This document shows, in pieces, positions 7,832 through 16,523 of a stretch of 54,040 nucleotides of DNA. The DNA comes from an uncultured Myxococcales bacterium (GTDB taxonomy: Bacteria; Myxococcota_A; UBA9042; DTJE01), in assembly GCA_903847405.1 (NCBI GenBank), contig CAINDP010000170.1:1-54040 (forward strand). The letters are read 5' to 3'. Position 1 is the stretch's first letter, and each line of letters begins with the position of its first letter. The position numbers were made by a program, and so were the translations under genes. A model generated the notes under the pieces. That model was not told the origin of the DNA. It did not search any database and was given only the letters and a program-made list of their open reading frames with translations.

Positions 7832-10800
7832 ATGGCAGGCGATCGACATCCCCCCTGGGTCGAACTGCGGGCCTCCAGCGCCTTCCGGTTCCTGGAAGCC
7901 GCCTCCCTGCCCGAGGACCTGGCGACCCGGGCGGCCGAACTGGGACAGCCCGCCCTGGCCCTGGCAGACCTGGGCGGGGTCTACGGCATCCCCCGGTTCG
8001 TCAAGGCGGCCCGGGCCGCGGGCATCCGCCCCCTGGTGGGCGCCACCGTCCCCCTGGACCTCGGGGACCTGCTGGGACCGGGTGCGGGGCGGACCGCGGC
8101 CGGACCGGGCGAACCGGCCCGCGGGCGGAATCCCGCGTCGGCGCCCGTCGCCCCCACCCTCCTCGGCGGCTCGCCCATCCGCCCCGACGAGGCCACGTCC
8201 CTGCCCCCCACGTCCCCGGGAGCCGGCCGTCCCCGCCTGCTGCTGCTGTGCCGCGACAAGGAGGGCTGGGCCAACCTGTGCGAGTTGCTGACCGAATCCC
8301 ACCGGAACCGCGAAAAGGGCGATTGCCTGGCCACGCTGGGCCAGATGGAACGCCTGGGCGGAGGGCTGGTGGCGATCGCCGGCGGCCTGGACGGCCCCGT
8401 CGCGACCGCCGCCCGGACCGCGGGACGGGAAGTCGCCCGGGCGGTGGCCGACCGCCTGGCCGGGATCTTCGGCCGGCGGAACGTCGCCCTGGACCTCCAG
8501 CGCCACGGACGCCGGGACGAGGAGCACGTCAACCGCCTGCTGCAGGATCTGGCCGGGTCCCTCGGGCTGGCCTGCATCGCCACCAACGACGTCCGCTACG
8601 CCACGCCCGACCGGGCGCCGGTCCTGGACGCCCTGCTGGCCCTGCGGCACCACGTTTCCCTGGATACGGCAGGCCGGCTGCTGCCCGCCGATCGCCGGCG
8701 GCACCTGCTGTCCGCCGCCGAAATGGGGGAGCGCTTCGCCGACCTGCCCGGGGTGCTCACGGCCACGGGCGACTTCGCCGCCCGGCTGGAGTTCACCCTC
8801 GCGGACCCGGGCTACACCTTCCCCCGCTTCCCGACGCCGGCCGGGGACACGGAATTCGGCCTCCTGCACCAGTTGACCCAGCAGGGCGTCCGGGACCGCT
8901 ACCGCCCCGTGACGCCCCGGGTCATGCACCAGGTCACCCACGAACTGGACCTGATCCAGAAGCTGGATCTGGCGGGATACTTCCTGCTGGTCCACGACAT
9001 CGCCCGCTTCTGCCGGGACAACGGCATCCTGGCCCAGGGACGCGGGTCCGCCGCGAACAGCGCCGTCTGCTATTCCCTGGGCATCACGGCCGTGGACCCC
9101 ATCGCCTTCGACCTCCTCTTCGAGCGCTTCCTGTCCGAGGAGCGCGGCGAATGGCCCGACATCGACCTGGACCTCCCCTCGGGCGACGACCGCGAGCGGG
9201 TCATCCAGTACGTGTACCAGCGCTACGGCCCGCAGTCCGTGGGCATGGCCGCCGCGGTGAACACCTACCACGGCCGCGGCGCCGCCCGGGACATCGGCAA
9301 GGTCCTGGGCCTGGACCCGGAACGCATCGGCCGCCTGGCCGGGCTGGTCGGCCACTTCGAGTTCCCGGACGACCCCCTGGAACGGTCCGCGCGGCTGACG
9401 GAGGCCGGCCTGGACGTCACCGACACCCGCGTCCGCCACTTCCTGGACCTCTGGGGCGCGGTCCGCCACCTGCCGCGCCACCTGTCCCAGCACAACGGCG
9501 GCATGGTGATCTGCGGCGGCCGCCTGGACCGCGTGGTCCCCCTGGAACCCGCCGCCATGCCGGGCCGCGTCTGCGTGCAGTGGGACAAGGACGACCTGGC
9601 CGACCTCCGGCTGATCAAGGTGGACCTGCTGGGCCTGGGGATGCTGGCGGTCCTGCGGGAAACCATCGACCTCGTGCGGCAGGCCGAGCACGTCGAGGTG
9701 GACCTGGCCCACCTGCCCCCCGACGACCCCGCGACCTACGACATGCTGCGCAAGGCGGACACCGTCGGCGTGTTCCAGGTCGAGTCCCGGGCCCAGATGG
9801 CCACCCTGCCCCGCCTGCAGCCCCGGCGCTTCTACGACCTCGTGGTGGAGGTCGCCCTGATCCGTCCCGGCCCGATCGTCGGCAAGATGGTGCACCCGTA
9901 TCTCGCCCGCCGCGCCGGCCGGGAGGCCGTCACCTACGACGACCCCTGCCTGGAACCGATCCTCGCCCGGACCCTCGGGGTGCCCCTGTTCCAGGAGCAG
10001 TTGATGCGGATGGCGATGACCGCCGCGGGCTTCACGGGCGGGCAGGCCGAGGAACTGCGCCGTGCGCTGGGTTCCCGTAGATCCCGGGAGCAGATGGACC
10101 GCATGGTGGTCCAGATGAAGGAGGGCATGACCGTCCGGGGCATCCCGCCCGACGCCCAGGAGCGGATCGTCGGATCCGTGGCCTCCTTCGCGCTGTACGG
10201 GTTCCCCGAAAGCCACGCGGCGTCGTTCGCCCTGATCGCCTACGCCAGCGCGTACCTCAAGCGCCACCACCCGGCGGCCTTCCTGGCGGCGCTGCTGGAC
10301 CAGTGGCCCATGGGCTTCTACCACCCGTCCACCCTCGTCCAGGACGCGGTCCGGCACGGGGTGACGGTCCGGCCCGTGGACGCCGACCGATCGGGATGGG
10401 ACTGCACGCTGGAAACGGACGCCGACGACGGAAAGGAAGGGCGCCCCGGGACCGTGACCCCGCCCGAGCACGCAGGCGCAGGCGATGGGTTTCCGCAGGA
10501 AACTCTCGCCGCAGCCGGAGTCGCCTCGGGCCGATCAATATCGCCCTCCCGCAGCGGCCCGGCCGTGCGCCTGGGGCTGAAGTACGTCAAGGGCCTGTCG
10601 CGCCAGACGGGCCTGCGCGTCCAGGAGGAGCGGGCCCGGGGCCCCTTCGACGGCGTCACGGACCTGGGCCGGCGCACGGGGGCCACGTCGGCCGAACTGT
10701 TCGCGCTGGCCGAGGCGGGCGTCCTGGGCGCGAACCGCCGGGACGCGATGTGGCAGGCCCTGGCCCTCCCCGCCACGAAGGACCTGCTGGCGGGCACGCT

Positions 10801-11245
10801 CCAGGAAACCCCGGAACCGGCCCTGCCCGCCCTGGGCGATTCGCAGACGATGGCCGCCGACTACGCCCGGACGGGCCTCACCACCGGCGCCCATCCCGTG
10901 GCGTTCCTGCGCGCGGGCATCGATCGGACCGGCGCCCTGCGGGCCGCCGACCTCCCCGCCGTCGCCGACGGGCGCCGGGTCCGCGTGGCCGGGATGGTCA
11001 TCGTGCGCCAGCGGCCCTACACGGCCAAGGGCATGTTCTTCGCCACGCTGGAGGACGAAACGGGCCTGTCGAACGTGGTCGTGATGCCCGACCTGTTCGC
11101 CGCGAACCGGCGCCTGCTGTCCGTGGAACCGTTCCTGCTGGTGGAAGGCGTGGCCCAGAACCGCGAGGGCGTGGTCAGCGTGCGGGCCGACCGCTTCCGC
11201 GCCCTGACCGGCGGACCGCCCCACGAAGGCAGGAATTTCTGCTAG
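7832..11245 (+). CDS. dnaE2: Error-prone DNA polymerase III alpha subunit DnaE2
   Basis: 1137 residues from ATG 7832. Order: PHP domain (from WVELRASSAFRFLEAAS, about 9-340) with a Pro/Ala-rich insertion near 85-130; palm with catalytic acids in PDIDLDLPSGDDRE (about 441-454) and the RPGPIVGKMVHPY motif; fingers and helix-hairpin-helix; then a C-terminal OB fold (VRVAGMVIVRQRPYTAKGMFFATLEDETG). It extends bypass synthesis after DNA damage with ImuA and ImuB. Between CTLETDADD and AVRLGLKYVKG it carries about 25 codons supplied by the palindromic repeat copy 2, in frame and without a stop. The 3' end overlaps the converging kinase gene by four bases (shared CTAG). Confidence 0.94.
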   Translation: MAGDRHPPWVELRASSAFRFLEAASLPEDLATRAAELGQPALALADLGGVYGIPRFVKAARAAGIRPLVGATVPLDLGDLLGPGAGRTAAGPGEPARGRNPASAPVAPTLLGGSPIRPDEATSLPPTSPGAGRPRLLLLCRDKEGWANLCELLTESHRNREKGDCLATLGQMERLGGGLVAIAGGLDGPVATAARTAGREVARAVADRLAGIFGRRNVALDLQRHGRRDEEHVNRLLQDLAGSLGLACIATNDVRYATPDRAPVLDALLALRHHVSLDTAGRLLPADRRRHLLSAAEMGERFADLPGVLTATGDFAARLEFTLADPGYTFPRFPTPAGDTEFGLLHQLTQQGVRDRYRPVTPRVMHQVTHELDLIQKLDLAGYFLLVHDIARFCRDNGILAQGRGSAANSAVCYSLGITAVDPIAFDLLFERFLSEERGEWPDIDLDLPSGDDRERVIQYVYQRYGPQSVGMAAAVNTYHGRGAARDIGKVLGLDPERIGRLAGLVGHFEFPDDPLERSARLTEAGLDVTDTRVRHFLDLWGAVRHLPRHLSQHNGGMVICGGRLDRVVPLEPAAMPGRVCVQWDKDDLADLRLIKVDLLGLGMLAVLRETIDLVRQAEHVEVDLAHLPPDDPATYDMLRKADTVGVFQVESRAQMATLPRLQPRRFYDLVVEVALIRPGPIVGKMVHPYLARRAGREAVTYDDPCLEPILARTLGVPLFQEQLMRMAMTAAGFTGGQAEELRRALGSRRSREQMDRMVVQMKEGMTVRGIPPDAQERIVGSVASFALYGFPESHAASFALIAYASAYLKRHHPAAFLAALLDQWPMGFYHPSTLVQDAVRHGVTVRPVDADRSGWDCTLETDADDGKEGRPGTVTPPEHAGAGDGFPQETLAAAGVASGRSISPSRSGPAVRLGLKYVKGLSRQTGLRVQEERARGPFDGVTDLGRRTGATSAELFALAEAGVLGANRRDAMWQALALPATKDLLAGTLQETPEPALPALGDSQTMAADYARTGLTTGAHPVAFLRAGIDRTGALRAADLPAVADGRRVRVAGMVIVRQRPYTAKGMFFATLEDETGLSNVVVMPDLFAANRRLLSVEPFLLVEGVAQNREGVVSVRADRFRALTGGPPHEGRNFC
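10463..10537 (+). repeat. Palindromic repeat element, copy 2 (inside dnaE2)
   Basis: Same 75-base element as 1614-1688, in plus orientation, with seven differences. It contributes residues about 878-902 of DnaE2 (PEHAGAGDGFPQETLAAAG...), between well conserved polymerase segments. Its length is a multiple of three and the frame stays open. Confidence 0.88.
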
Positions 11246-12855
11246 CTGCCGCCCTGGGCATACGAAATGATCCGCGCCAGCGCCGCCTTCAGGACGTCCA
11301 CGTTGAAGGGCTTCGGCAGGATCAGGGTCCCCGGAAGGGCCTGCACGCGGGCCTGGACCTCGGGCGAGGTATAGCCCGTGCACACCAGGACCGGCAGGTC
11401 GAACTCGGCGCGCCGCAGGGCCTCCACCAGTTCCAGCCCCGATTTCTCGGGCAGGAAGACGTCCACGATCAGGACGTCGAACCGCGATCGATCCCGCATC
11501 AGCAGATCCATCGCCGGCTCCATGCCGTCCACCGCCACGGCCTGGTGGCCCAGCCGCGCCAGCATTTCCGTCAGCACGCGGCGGACGATGGCTTCGTCGT
11601 CGATGACCAGCACCGAGAGGGGGCCGATCACCTCAGGCTGCAGGACCGACGCGGCAACGGGCGCGACCGAAACGGTGGGTGCCTGCCGACTGCGGGGCAG
11701 GTACACCGAAAAGACGCTTCCCTGTTCCGGACGGCTGACCGCCACGATGAATCCCCGGTGGGCCTTGACGATCCCGTGGACGACCGCCAGCCCCAGGCCC
11801 GTCCCCGGCCCCATCGGCTTGGTGGTGAAGAACGGTTCGAAAATCCGGGCCGCGACCTCGGGGGTCATGCCCACGCCCTGGTCCACGACGTCCAATTGCA
11901 CGTATTCGCCGGAGGGCATGTTGGCCAACGGTCGCCGCTCGCCGGACCCGAACCGCCGGTTCCGGGCGCGGATGCTGACCGGCCCACCCTCGGGCATGGA
12001 GTCCCGTGCGTTCAGGCAAAGGTTGGTCAGCACCTGCTCCAGCATCGGACGGTCGCCATCCACGTCGGCAAGGTCCGGGGCGACGTCCAGACGCAGGGGA
12101 TGATCGGACCCCAGCAGCCGGGCCAGCAGCGAGGCCATGCGCGGGAGCGCGTCGCCCAGGTCGATGGTCACCCGTTGCGGGGCGGACCTCCGGGCAATCG
12201 TCATCAACTGGTTCGCAAGGTTGGCCGCCCGGTCCGCCGAATCCAGGATCGTCATCGCGGCTTCGTGGTCCGTGGACCCCCGGGCCAGCCGGCTGGCCAG
12301 CAGCGATGCGTACCCCACGACGCCGGACAGGATGTTGTTCACGTCATGGGCCAGACCGCCCGCCATGGTCGAGATGGCTTCCATCTTCTGGGCCTGGACC
12401 AGCAGCGCCTCCAGTTCGCGCCGCTCCGTGACGTCATCCAGCAGGATCGCGGCATACCGGACGGTGCCTTCCGCATCGCGCAGCGGCCACGCCCGCGCCC
12501 AGACCCAGAATCCCCGGGAAAGCCGGTCGGACGACGGCTTCCCGGTCACGCTGGCCGGAACCTGCAGGAAGAACTCGGGCAGGTCCACGGACTCGCCGAC
12601 GATCGCACGGTCCAGGTCCCGCATCCCTTCCGGCCGCAACCGGCGCAGGACGTCCCGCACGTTGACCGGGAATTCCCCCAGGACCAGTTCCCGGGGCATC
12701 CCCACCAGGCGGAGCAGGGCGTCGTTCACGCCGACCAGGACCGCGTTGGAATCGACCAGGGCCAGGGCGGCAGGGGCGGTCCCCAGGACCTGGGCCAGCC
12801 ACGGCATCGCATGGTCGTCGGCGAGACGGAGGTGCAGGGAATCGTTCGCCGCCAT
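11242..12855 (-). CDS. PAS-domain histidine kinase with C-terminal receiver
   Basis: 537 residues, no membrane segment, so a cytoplasmic sensor. PAS domain about 20-145; HisKA with phospho-acceptor His170 (GGLAHDVNNILSG); HATPase with N box LTNLCLNARDSM (277-287), G1 DQGVGM and G2 GTGLGL; receiver about 414-537 with acidic DD419-420, acceptor Asp465 and Lys in LPKPF. This layout is that of a hybrid kinase that passes phosphate to its own receiver and needs a further partner; none is adjacent. The start ATG 12855 was chosen over an in-frame TTG at 12906 because that TTG is the -35 box of the likely promoter. Confidence 0.88.
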   Translation of the reverse strand: MAANDSLHLRLADDHAMPWLAQVLGTAPAALALVDSNAVLVGVNDALLRLVGMPRELVLGEFPVNVRDVLRRLRPEGMRDLDRAIVGESVDLPEFFLQVPASVTGKPSSDRLSRGFWVWARAWPLRDAEGTVRYAAILLDDVTERRELEALLVQAQKMEAISTMAGGLAHDVNNILSGVVGYASLLASRLARGSTDHEAAMTILDSADRAANLANQLMTIARRSAPQRVTIDLGDALPRMASLLARLLGSDHPLRLDVAPDLADVDGDRPMLEQVLTNLCLNARDSMPEGGPVSIRARNRRFGSGERRPLANMPSGEYVQLDVVDQGVGMTPEVAARIFEPFFTTKPMGPGTGLGLAVVHGIVKAHRGFIVAVSRPEQGSVFSVYLPRSRQAPTVSVAPVAASVLQPEVIGPLSVLVIDDEAIVRRVLTEMLARLGHQAVAVDGMEPAMDLLMRDRSRFDVLIVDVFLPEKSGLELVEALRRAEFDLPVLVCTGYTSPEVQARVQALPGTLILPKPFNVDVLKAALARIISYAQGGS

Positions 12856-12878
12856 ATGCCACCCGTGAGGTCTGAAAC

Positions 12879-12906
12879 ACGGTATCACGGACCATTTCCA
12901 TGTCAA
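12879..12906 (-). promoter_or_regulatory. Promoter of the PAS histidine kinase
   Basis: Minus strand -35 TTGACA (12906-12901), a 16-base spacer and -10 TACCGT (12884-12879). A half copy of the palindromic repeat lies two bases upstream. Confidence 0.5.
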
Positions 12907-12908
12907 AT

Positions 12909-12937
12909 GGATCGTCCCGAGGCGGCTTCGGCTCCGG
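12909..12937 (-). repeat. Palindromic repeat element, half copy 3
   Basis: The 29 bases match the 1614-1642 end of copy 1 with one difference, then the similarity stops. It lies between the divergent kinase and greA promoters, in the same orientation as copy 1. Confidence 0.7.
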
Positions 12938-12976
12938 GGGATACGATCGGGGATATGGGGCCCGTGGCGGTTCCGC

Positions 12977-12982
12977 TATACT
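12977..12982 (+). promoter_or_regulatory. Putative -10 box of greA
   Basis: TATACT lies 26 bases before the greA start, just ahead of the GAGGAGG ribosome-binding site. No good -35 hexamer is visible at the usual distance. Confidence 0.4.
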
Positions 12983-13007
12983 AGCCGCCGTCCGCGAGGA
13001 GGCCCTC

Positions 13008-13487
13008 ATGGCCGATGACATCCGGGTACCGATCACCCCTGAAGGCCTGGTCCGCCTGGAGGCCGAACTGCGCAAGTGGAAGGACGAGCGCCCCCTGGTC
13101 ATCAAGGCCATCGGGGAGGCCCGCGCCCACGGCGACCTGTCCGAAAACGCCGAGTACCACGCGGCCCGCGAGCGCCAGGGCATCATCGAGGCCAACGTCA
13201 ACAAGCTGGAGGACATCCTGGGACGCGCCGAGGTCATCGACCCGCGCAAGTTCCAGGGCCCCCGGATCCGCTTTGGCGCCACCGTCTGCCTGTTCGAGGA
13301 AGAACGCGGCGAGGAGGTCACCTACCAGATCGTGGGGGATCCCGAAGCGGACATCGACAACGGCCGGATCTCGGTCCAGGCGCCGCTGGGGCGCGCCCTG
13401 GTCGGCAAGGAAGAGGGCGACGACATCGTGTTCACGGCGCCGGGCCGCGTCCGCCACTTGTCCATCATCAAGGTTGAATACATCTGA
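13008..13487 (+). CDS. greA: Transcription elongation factor GreA
   Basis: 159 residues from ATG 13008, with GAGGAGG five bases upstream. The N-terminal coiled coil contains the GreA signature GEARAHGDLSENAEYHAARERQ (about 42-63), with the acidic DLSENAEY tip that enters the RNA polymerase secondary channel. The C-terminal FKBP-like domain ends PGRVRHLSIIKVEYI. GreA stimulates cleavage of backtracked transcripts. Full length for the family. First gene of a run continuing through tsaE. Confidence 0.96.
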   Translation: MADDIRVPITPEGLVRLEAELRKWKDERPLVIKAIGEARAHGDLSENAEYHAARERQGIIEANVNKLEDILGRAEVIDPRKFQGPRIRFGATVCLFEEERGEEVTYQIVGDPEADIDNGRISVQAPLGRALVGKEEGDDIVFTAPGRVRHLSIIKVEYI

Positions 13488-13507
13488 CCCGCCACCCCGG
13501 GGGACCC

Positions 13508-13954
13508 ATGCGCACCTTTCACACCGACGACGAAGCCGGCACCGAGGCGGTCGGCGCCCAGGTCGCAGCCGCGCTGGGCGCCGGTGCGGTGATCGGCCTG
13601 GCCGGCCCGCTGGGCGCGGGAAAGACCGTGTTCGTCCGCGGCGCCCTTCGCGCGCTGGGAGGCAACCCCAGGGACGTCCGATCGCCCACCTTCACGCTGA
13701 TGAACCTGTACGCGGCCGACATGCCGATCTACCACTTCGACCTGTATCGCCTGGCAAAGGGCGCGGAGCTGGACGGCATCGGCTTCTACGAGTTCGCCCG
13801 GGGCGACGGCCTGACGATCGTCGAGTGGGCCGATCGTTTTCCCGACGCCGCCCCCGAGATAACCCTCTGGGTCCGCATCGAATTCGACGGAACCGAGTGC
13901 GGCCGCCGCATCCTGGTCAGCGATGTTCCATTACCCGACACGCCCGGTTCGTGA
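13508..13954 (+). CDS. tsaE: tRNA t6A ATPase TsaE
   Basis: 148 residues from ATG 13508. P-loop GPLGAGKT (33-40), then SPTFTLMNLY, the conserved HFDLYRL and EWADRF, all hallmarks of TsaE (YjeE). It is the ATPase that works with TsaB and TsaD to make N6-threonylcarbamoyladenosine at position 37 of ANN-decoding tRNAs. Twenty bases separate it from greA, so it is probably in the same transcript. Confidence 0.95.
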   Translation: MRTFHTDDEAGTEAVGAQVAAALGAGAVIGLAGPLGAGKTVFVRGALRALGGNPRDVRSPTFTLMNLYAADMPIYHFDLYRLAKGAELDGIGFYEFARGDGLTIVEWADRFPDAAPEITLWVRIEFDGTECGRRILVSDVPLPDTPGS

Positions 13955-14013
13955 TATCCATGCCGTCCCGGCTGGAAACTGTCCGGACGCAATCACTGTA
14001 GTAGAGGAGTCCC

Positions 14014-14658
14014 ATGGGATTCGCGACGAGCACGATGTCCTACACGACATGGCAGGTCCTGGCCGGCCCCCTTCCGGAGCACCGCCAGGACTTTCTGGAC
14101 GGCCTGGTCCGGGGCCGGATCGGCGGAATCGACGTTGACGTGGGCCGCGATCGCGCGGGCGGCTTCGCGATCTTCGACGACCCGCTGGACACGGGCTTCC
14201 TGGAAGCCAACGTCTTCTTCGACCCGCTGGTCCTGTTCTGCTTCCGCATGGACAAGCTGACGGTACCCGCGTCCACGCTGAAGCTGTACATCCGCAAGCG
14301 GCTGAACGAGAACCTGGCCGCGACGCGGCGCGAGCGGATGCCCCGCGCCGAGCGTGAGGAACTGATCGAGCAGGTGCGCCACGACCTGCTGCGCAAGGCG
14401 ATTCCCGCCATCGCGGCGTACGACGTCGTCTGGGACACGGTCTCGGGCCGGCTTCGCCTGTTTTCGACCTCCGCCGCCGTCCGCGAGGAGTTCGTCGCCC
14501 GGTGCCACGAGTACCTGGGTCTGGAGATGCGCTGCCTGGACACGGTCGGCGTCCTGGAATCCCGACTGGACGAGCGCGAACTGATCGAGGCCTTCCACCT
14601 GCTGCCGTTCCGCTTCGGAATCGGCGGCGCGCTGGCGGACGGCGAGGAGGAGGCGTGA
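14014..14658 (+). CDS. RdgC-like protein, N-terminal half
   Basis: 214 residues from ATG 14014 (GAGGAG four bases upstream). The segment from LYIRKRLNENL to EEFVARCHEYLGLEM aligns in order with the middle of E. coli RdgC (the ALEAKIAKLE, KDEVLHSLLPRAF, WIDTVNGLIMVD region): a coiled basic stretch, an acidic helix ending in a 'DLLRKAIP' turn, then W-DT-SG-LRLF-TSAA. RdgC is a ring-shaped dimer that binds DNA and restrains RecA. The protein lacks RdgC's C-terminal half, which seems to be the next gene, overlapping by one base. Assignment rests on pattern matching from memory, without alignment software. Confidence 0.62.
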   Translation: MGFATSTMSYTTWQVLAGPLPEHRQDFLDGLVRGRIGGIDVDVGRDRAGGFAIFDDPLDTGFLEANVFFDPLVLFCFRMDKLTVPASTLKLYIRKRLNENLAATRRERMPRAEREELIEQVRHDLLRKAIPAIAAYDVVWDTVSGRLRLFSTSAAVREEFVARCHEYLGLEMRCLDTVGVLESRLDERELIEAFHLLPFRFGIGGALADGEEEA

Positions 14659-15200
14659 TGCTGGAAATGAGCCTGGCCGACAAGATCCGGCGTACCGCGT
14701 TCCTGGGACGCGAGTTCCTGACCTGGTTGATGTATCGCTCGTCGCACGACGAAGGCGTCTTCCGCCTGGACAACGGCGAGGTCGTGGAGGTCTTCTTCGA
14801 GAGGGCCCTGACGCTGGACGGCGAAAACCCGGCCCGCGAGATGAGTTCCCTGAAGGTCGACGACCCGACGCGATCCGAGGAGGTCCTGCTGTCGCTGCGC
14901 CTGGGCAAGAAGGTCAGCCGCGCCCGCCTGCAGATCATCCGGGATGGCCGCGAGTTCGGCTTCGTCCTGGATTCGGCGGGGCTGGGATTGCGGTCGGTGA
15001 AGCTGCCCGAAACCCAGGCCATGGACCCGGTCGAAACCATGGCCGAAAAGGCCGGACTCTGCTCGGAACTGGAAGACGTCGTTCACGAACTGTTCGTGCG
15101 CTTCATCCGGTTGCGGCTGGACCCGGACGCCTGGGCCGCCGAAACCGCGCCCATCGCCGGGTGGATCGAGGGCGGCGTGCTCCCCGAAGGCGACGACTGA
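14658..15200 (+). CDS. RdgC-like protein, C-terminal half
   Basis: 180 residues from ATG 14658, overlapping the previous stop (TGATG). The sequence follows the order of the C-terminal part of RdgC: FLTWLMYRS, a short strand GVFRL, ... VDDPTRSEEVLLSLRLGKKVSRARLQI (compare DLTSEE...GKVVTKLAL), a strand GREFGFVLDSAGLGLRSVKLP, then an acidic helix. On its own it matches no other family I know. Adjacent coupled translation suggests that the two products form one complex. The alternative is two unrelated conserved hypothetical proteins. Confidence 0.6.
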   Translation: MLEMSLADKIRRTAFLGREFLTWLMYRSSHDEGVFRLDNGEVVEVFFERALTLDGENPAREMSSLKVDDPTRSEEVLLSLRLGKKVSRARLQIIRDGREFGFVLDSAGLGLRSVKLPETQAMDPVETMAEKAGLCSELEDVVHELFVRFIRLRLDPDAWAAETAPIAGWIEGGVLPEGDD

Positions 15201-15224
15201 ACCTGTCCTTCGAAATGCTTCAGG

Positions 15225-16388
15225 CTACGACCGCGGCACCCGGTTCTTCTTCAGCGTCACGAAGGTCTCCAGCGCCCAGCGAGCCAGGTGTCCCGCCTTG
15301 AAGGGGCCGGGACCGTTCGTCGACACCAGGGCGGCGAAGGCGATTTCGGGCTTGTTCGCGGGAAAGAACCCCACCATCCAGGTATTGAACAGCCCCGAGC
15401 CGTCCCGGCTGTTCAGCGTCCCGGACTTCACGGCGACGCGGCCGCCGTTCGATCGCGACGGCATGCCCCCGAAGTACTTGGTCCCGGTACCGCCGCTGCT
15501 GGTTTCCATCATCATTCCGCGCAGGCGCTCGACCGTGTCGGCCCGAAGGACCTGTTCCGCCTGGCCGGGCTTGCCGTCGACGGAAATTCCGGCCGGCCGC
15601 ACTCCGCCGTTGGCCACGATGGCGGCCATGACCGCACCGGCCAGCGGGGACATGGACGCGTTGACGAACCCCGCCGCCATGCGGGCCAGTTCCAGGTTGC
15701 CATGGGCCTTCCGGGCCGTGGACCGCGTTCGCAGCCCGCCCACGTCGAGGTCGTGGTTGAACCCGAGGGCCTCGGCCGTGCGCATCAGGACATCGGGGTC
15801 CAGGTGCTTCACGGCCAGCTTGCCGAAGATCGCGTTGGTGCTGTGGGCGAAGGCCGACGACAGGGTGCGGCAGGCCCGATCGCGGCGGTTGTCCACCAGG
15901 TGCGATGCGTCCAGCCACGACGAACCCCCGTGGTAGCAGGTCGTCGTTCCCGGGCCCACCGACGTGTTCTCCAGAAGGGCGCTGGACGTCACGATCTTGA
16001 AGATCGAGGCCGCAGGGAACCCCGCCGTCGTTGCCGGATGGGGGTACCGGGCCCCCGGCGCCGCATACTCGGAGGACACCAGGACCTTCCCGGTCGACGG
16101 GTCGATGGCCACGAACGCGCCGTGGAACGGGCGGGCCGACTTCAGGAAGGCATCCATCCGCTGGGACCAGGCCTGCGCAAGCGGGGTGGACGGGTCGTCG
16201 GGAAGCGATGGCGACGGGATCACGGCACGGCCGACCCGGGCCGCTCGATGGCCGCCCCTGGCGCCTCCGGCCGCCTTTCGAGGGGCCGCCACGACTTCGG
16301 GAACACCCAGCGCCGATGCACCGGGAATCAGGTCCCCCGCCGTGATCAACAGCCCAACGGCCAATGCCGTGAGGAGCCTTGCTTTCAT
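15225..16388 (-). CDS. Penicillin-binding transpeptidase domain protein
   Basis: 387 residues with a signal peptide at 1-27. A single transpeptidase domain carries all three active-site motifs: S128-I-F-K131, S183-T-N185 and K321-S-G-T324. It lacks a glycosyltransferase domain and the large N-terminal module of class B PBPs, so it resembles the short PbpA/FtsI-like or class D-like secreted transpeptidases. It is expected to act on peptidoglycan in the periplasm, as crosslinker or accessory enzyme; a beta-lactamase-like activity cannot be excluded. Residues 35-75 are an Ala/Arg/Pro-rich linker. Its promoter lies at 16429-16458. Confidence 0.87.
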   Translation of the reverse strand: MKARLLTALAVGLLITAGDLIPGASALGVPEVVAAPRKAAGGARGGHRAARVGRAVIPSPSLPDDPSTPLAQAWSQRMDAFLKSARPFHGAFVAIDPSTGKVLVSSEYAAPGARYPHPATTAGFPAASIFKIVTSSALLENTSVGPGTTTCYHGGSSWLDASHLVDNRRDRACRTLSSAFAHSTNAIFGKLAVKHLDPDVLMRTAEALGFNHDLDVGGLRTRSTARKAHGNLELARMAAGFVNASMSPLAGAVMAAIVANGGVRPAGISVDGKPGQAEQVLRADTVERLRGMMMETSSGGTGTKYFGGMPSRSNGGRVAVKSGTLNSRDGSGLFNTWMVGFFPANKPEIAFAALVSTNGPGPFKAGHLARWALETFVTLKKNRVPRS

Positions 16389-16428
16389 CGAGCCTCCTGC
16401 CGCGGGACTCTGAACCCGTGGTCCGGGG

Positions 16429-16458
16429 ATTCTAGCATCCGGGTCCGGCGTGTCCCAA
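16429..16458 (-). promoter_or_regulatory. Promoter of the transpeptidase gene
   Basis: Minus strand -35 TTGGGA (16458-16453), an 18-base spacer and -10 TAGAAT (16434-16429), about 40 bases upstream of the start. Confidence 0.55.
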
Positions 16459-16523
16459 GGGAACGTCGAACAACGGCTGCGGTCCGGGGCCTTGGGCGGT
16501 GGGTTGGAAGACGCCGCGGGACG

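Noticed and set aside
12855-12906. A longer PAS kinase beginning at TTG 12906
   Set aside because: That TTG is the -35 hexamer of the inferred promoter; ATG 12855 follows the predicted transcription start.
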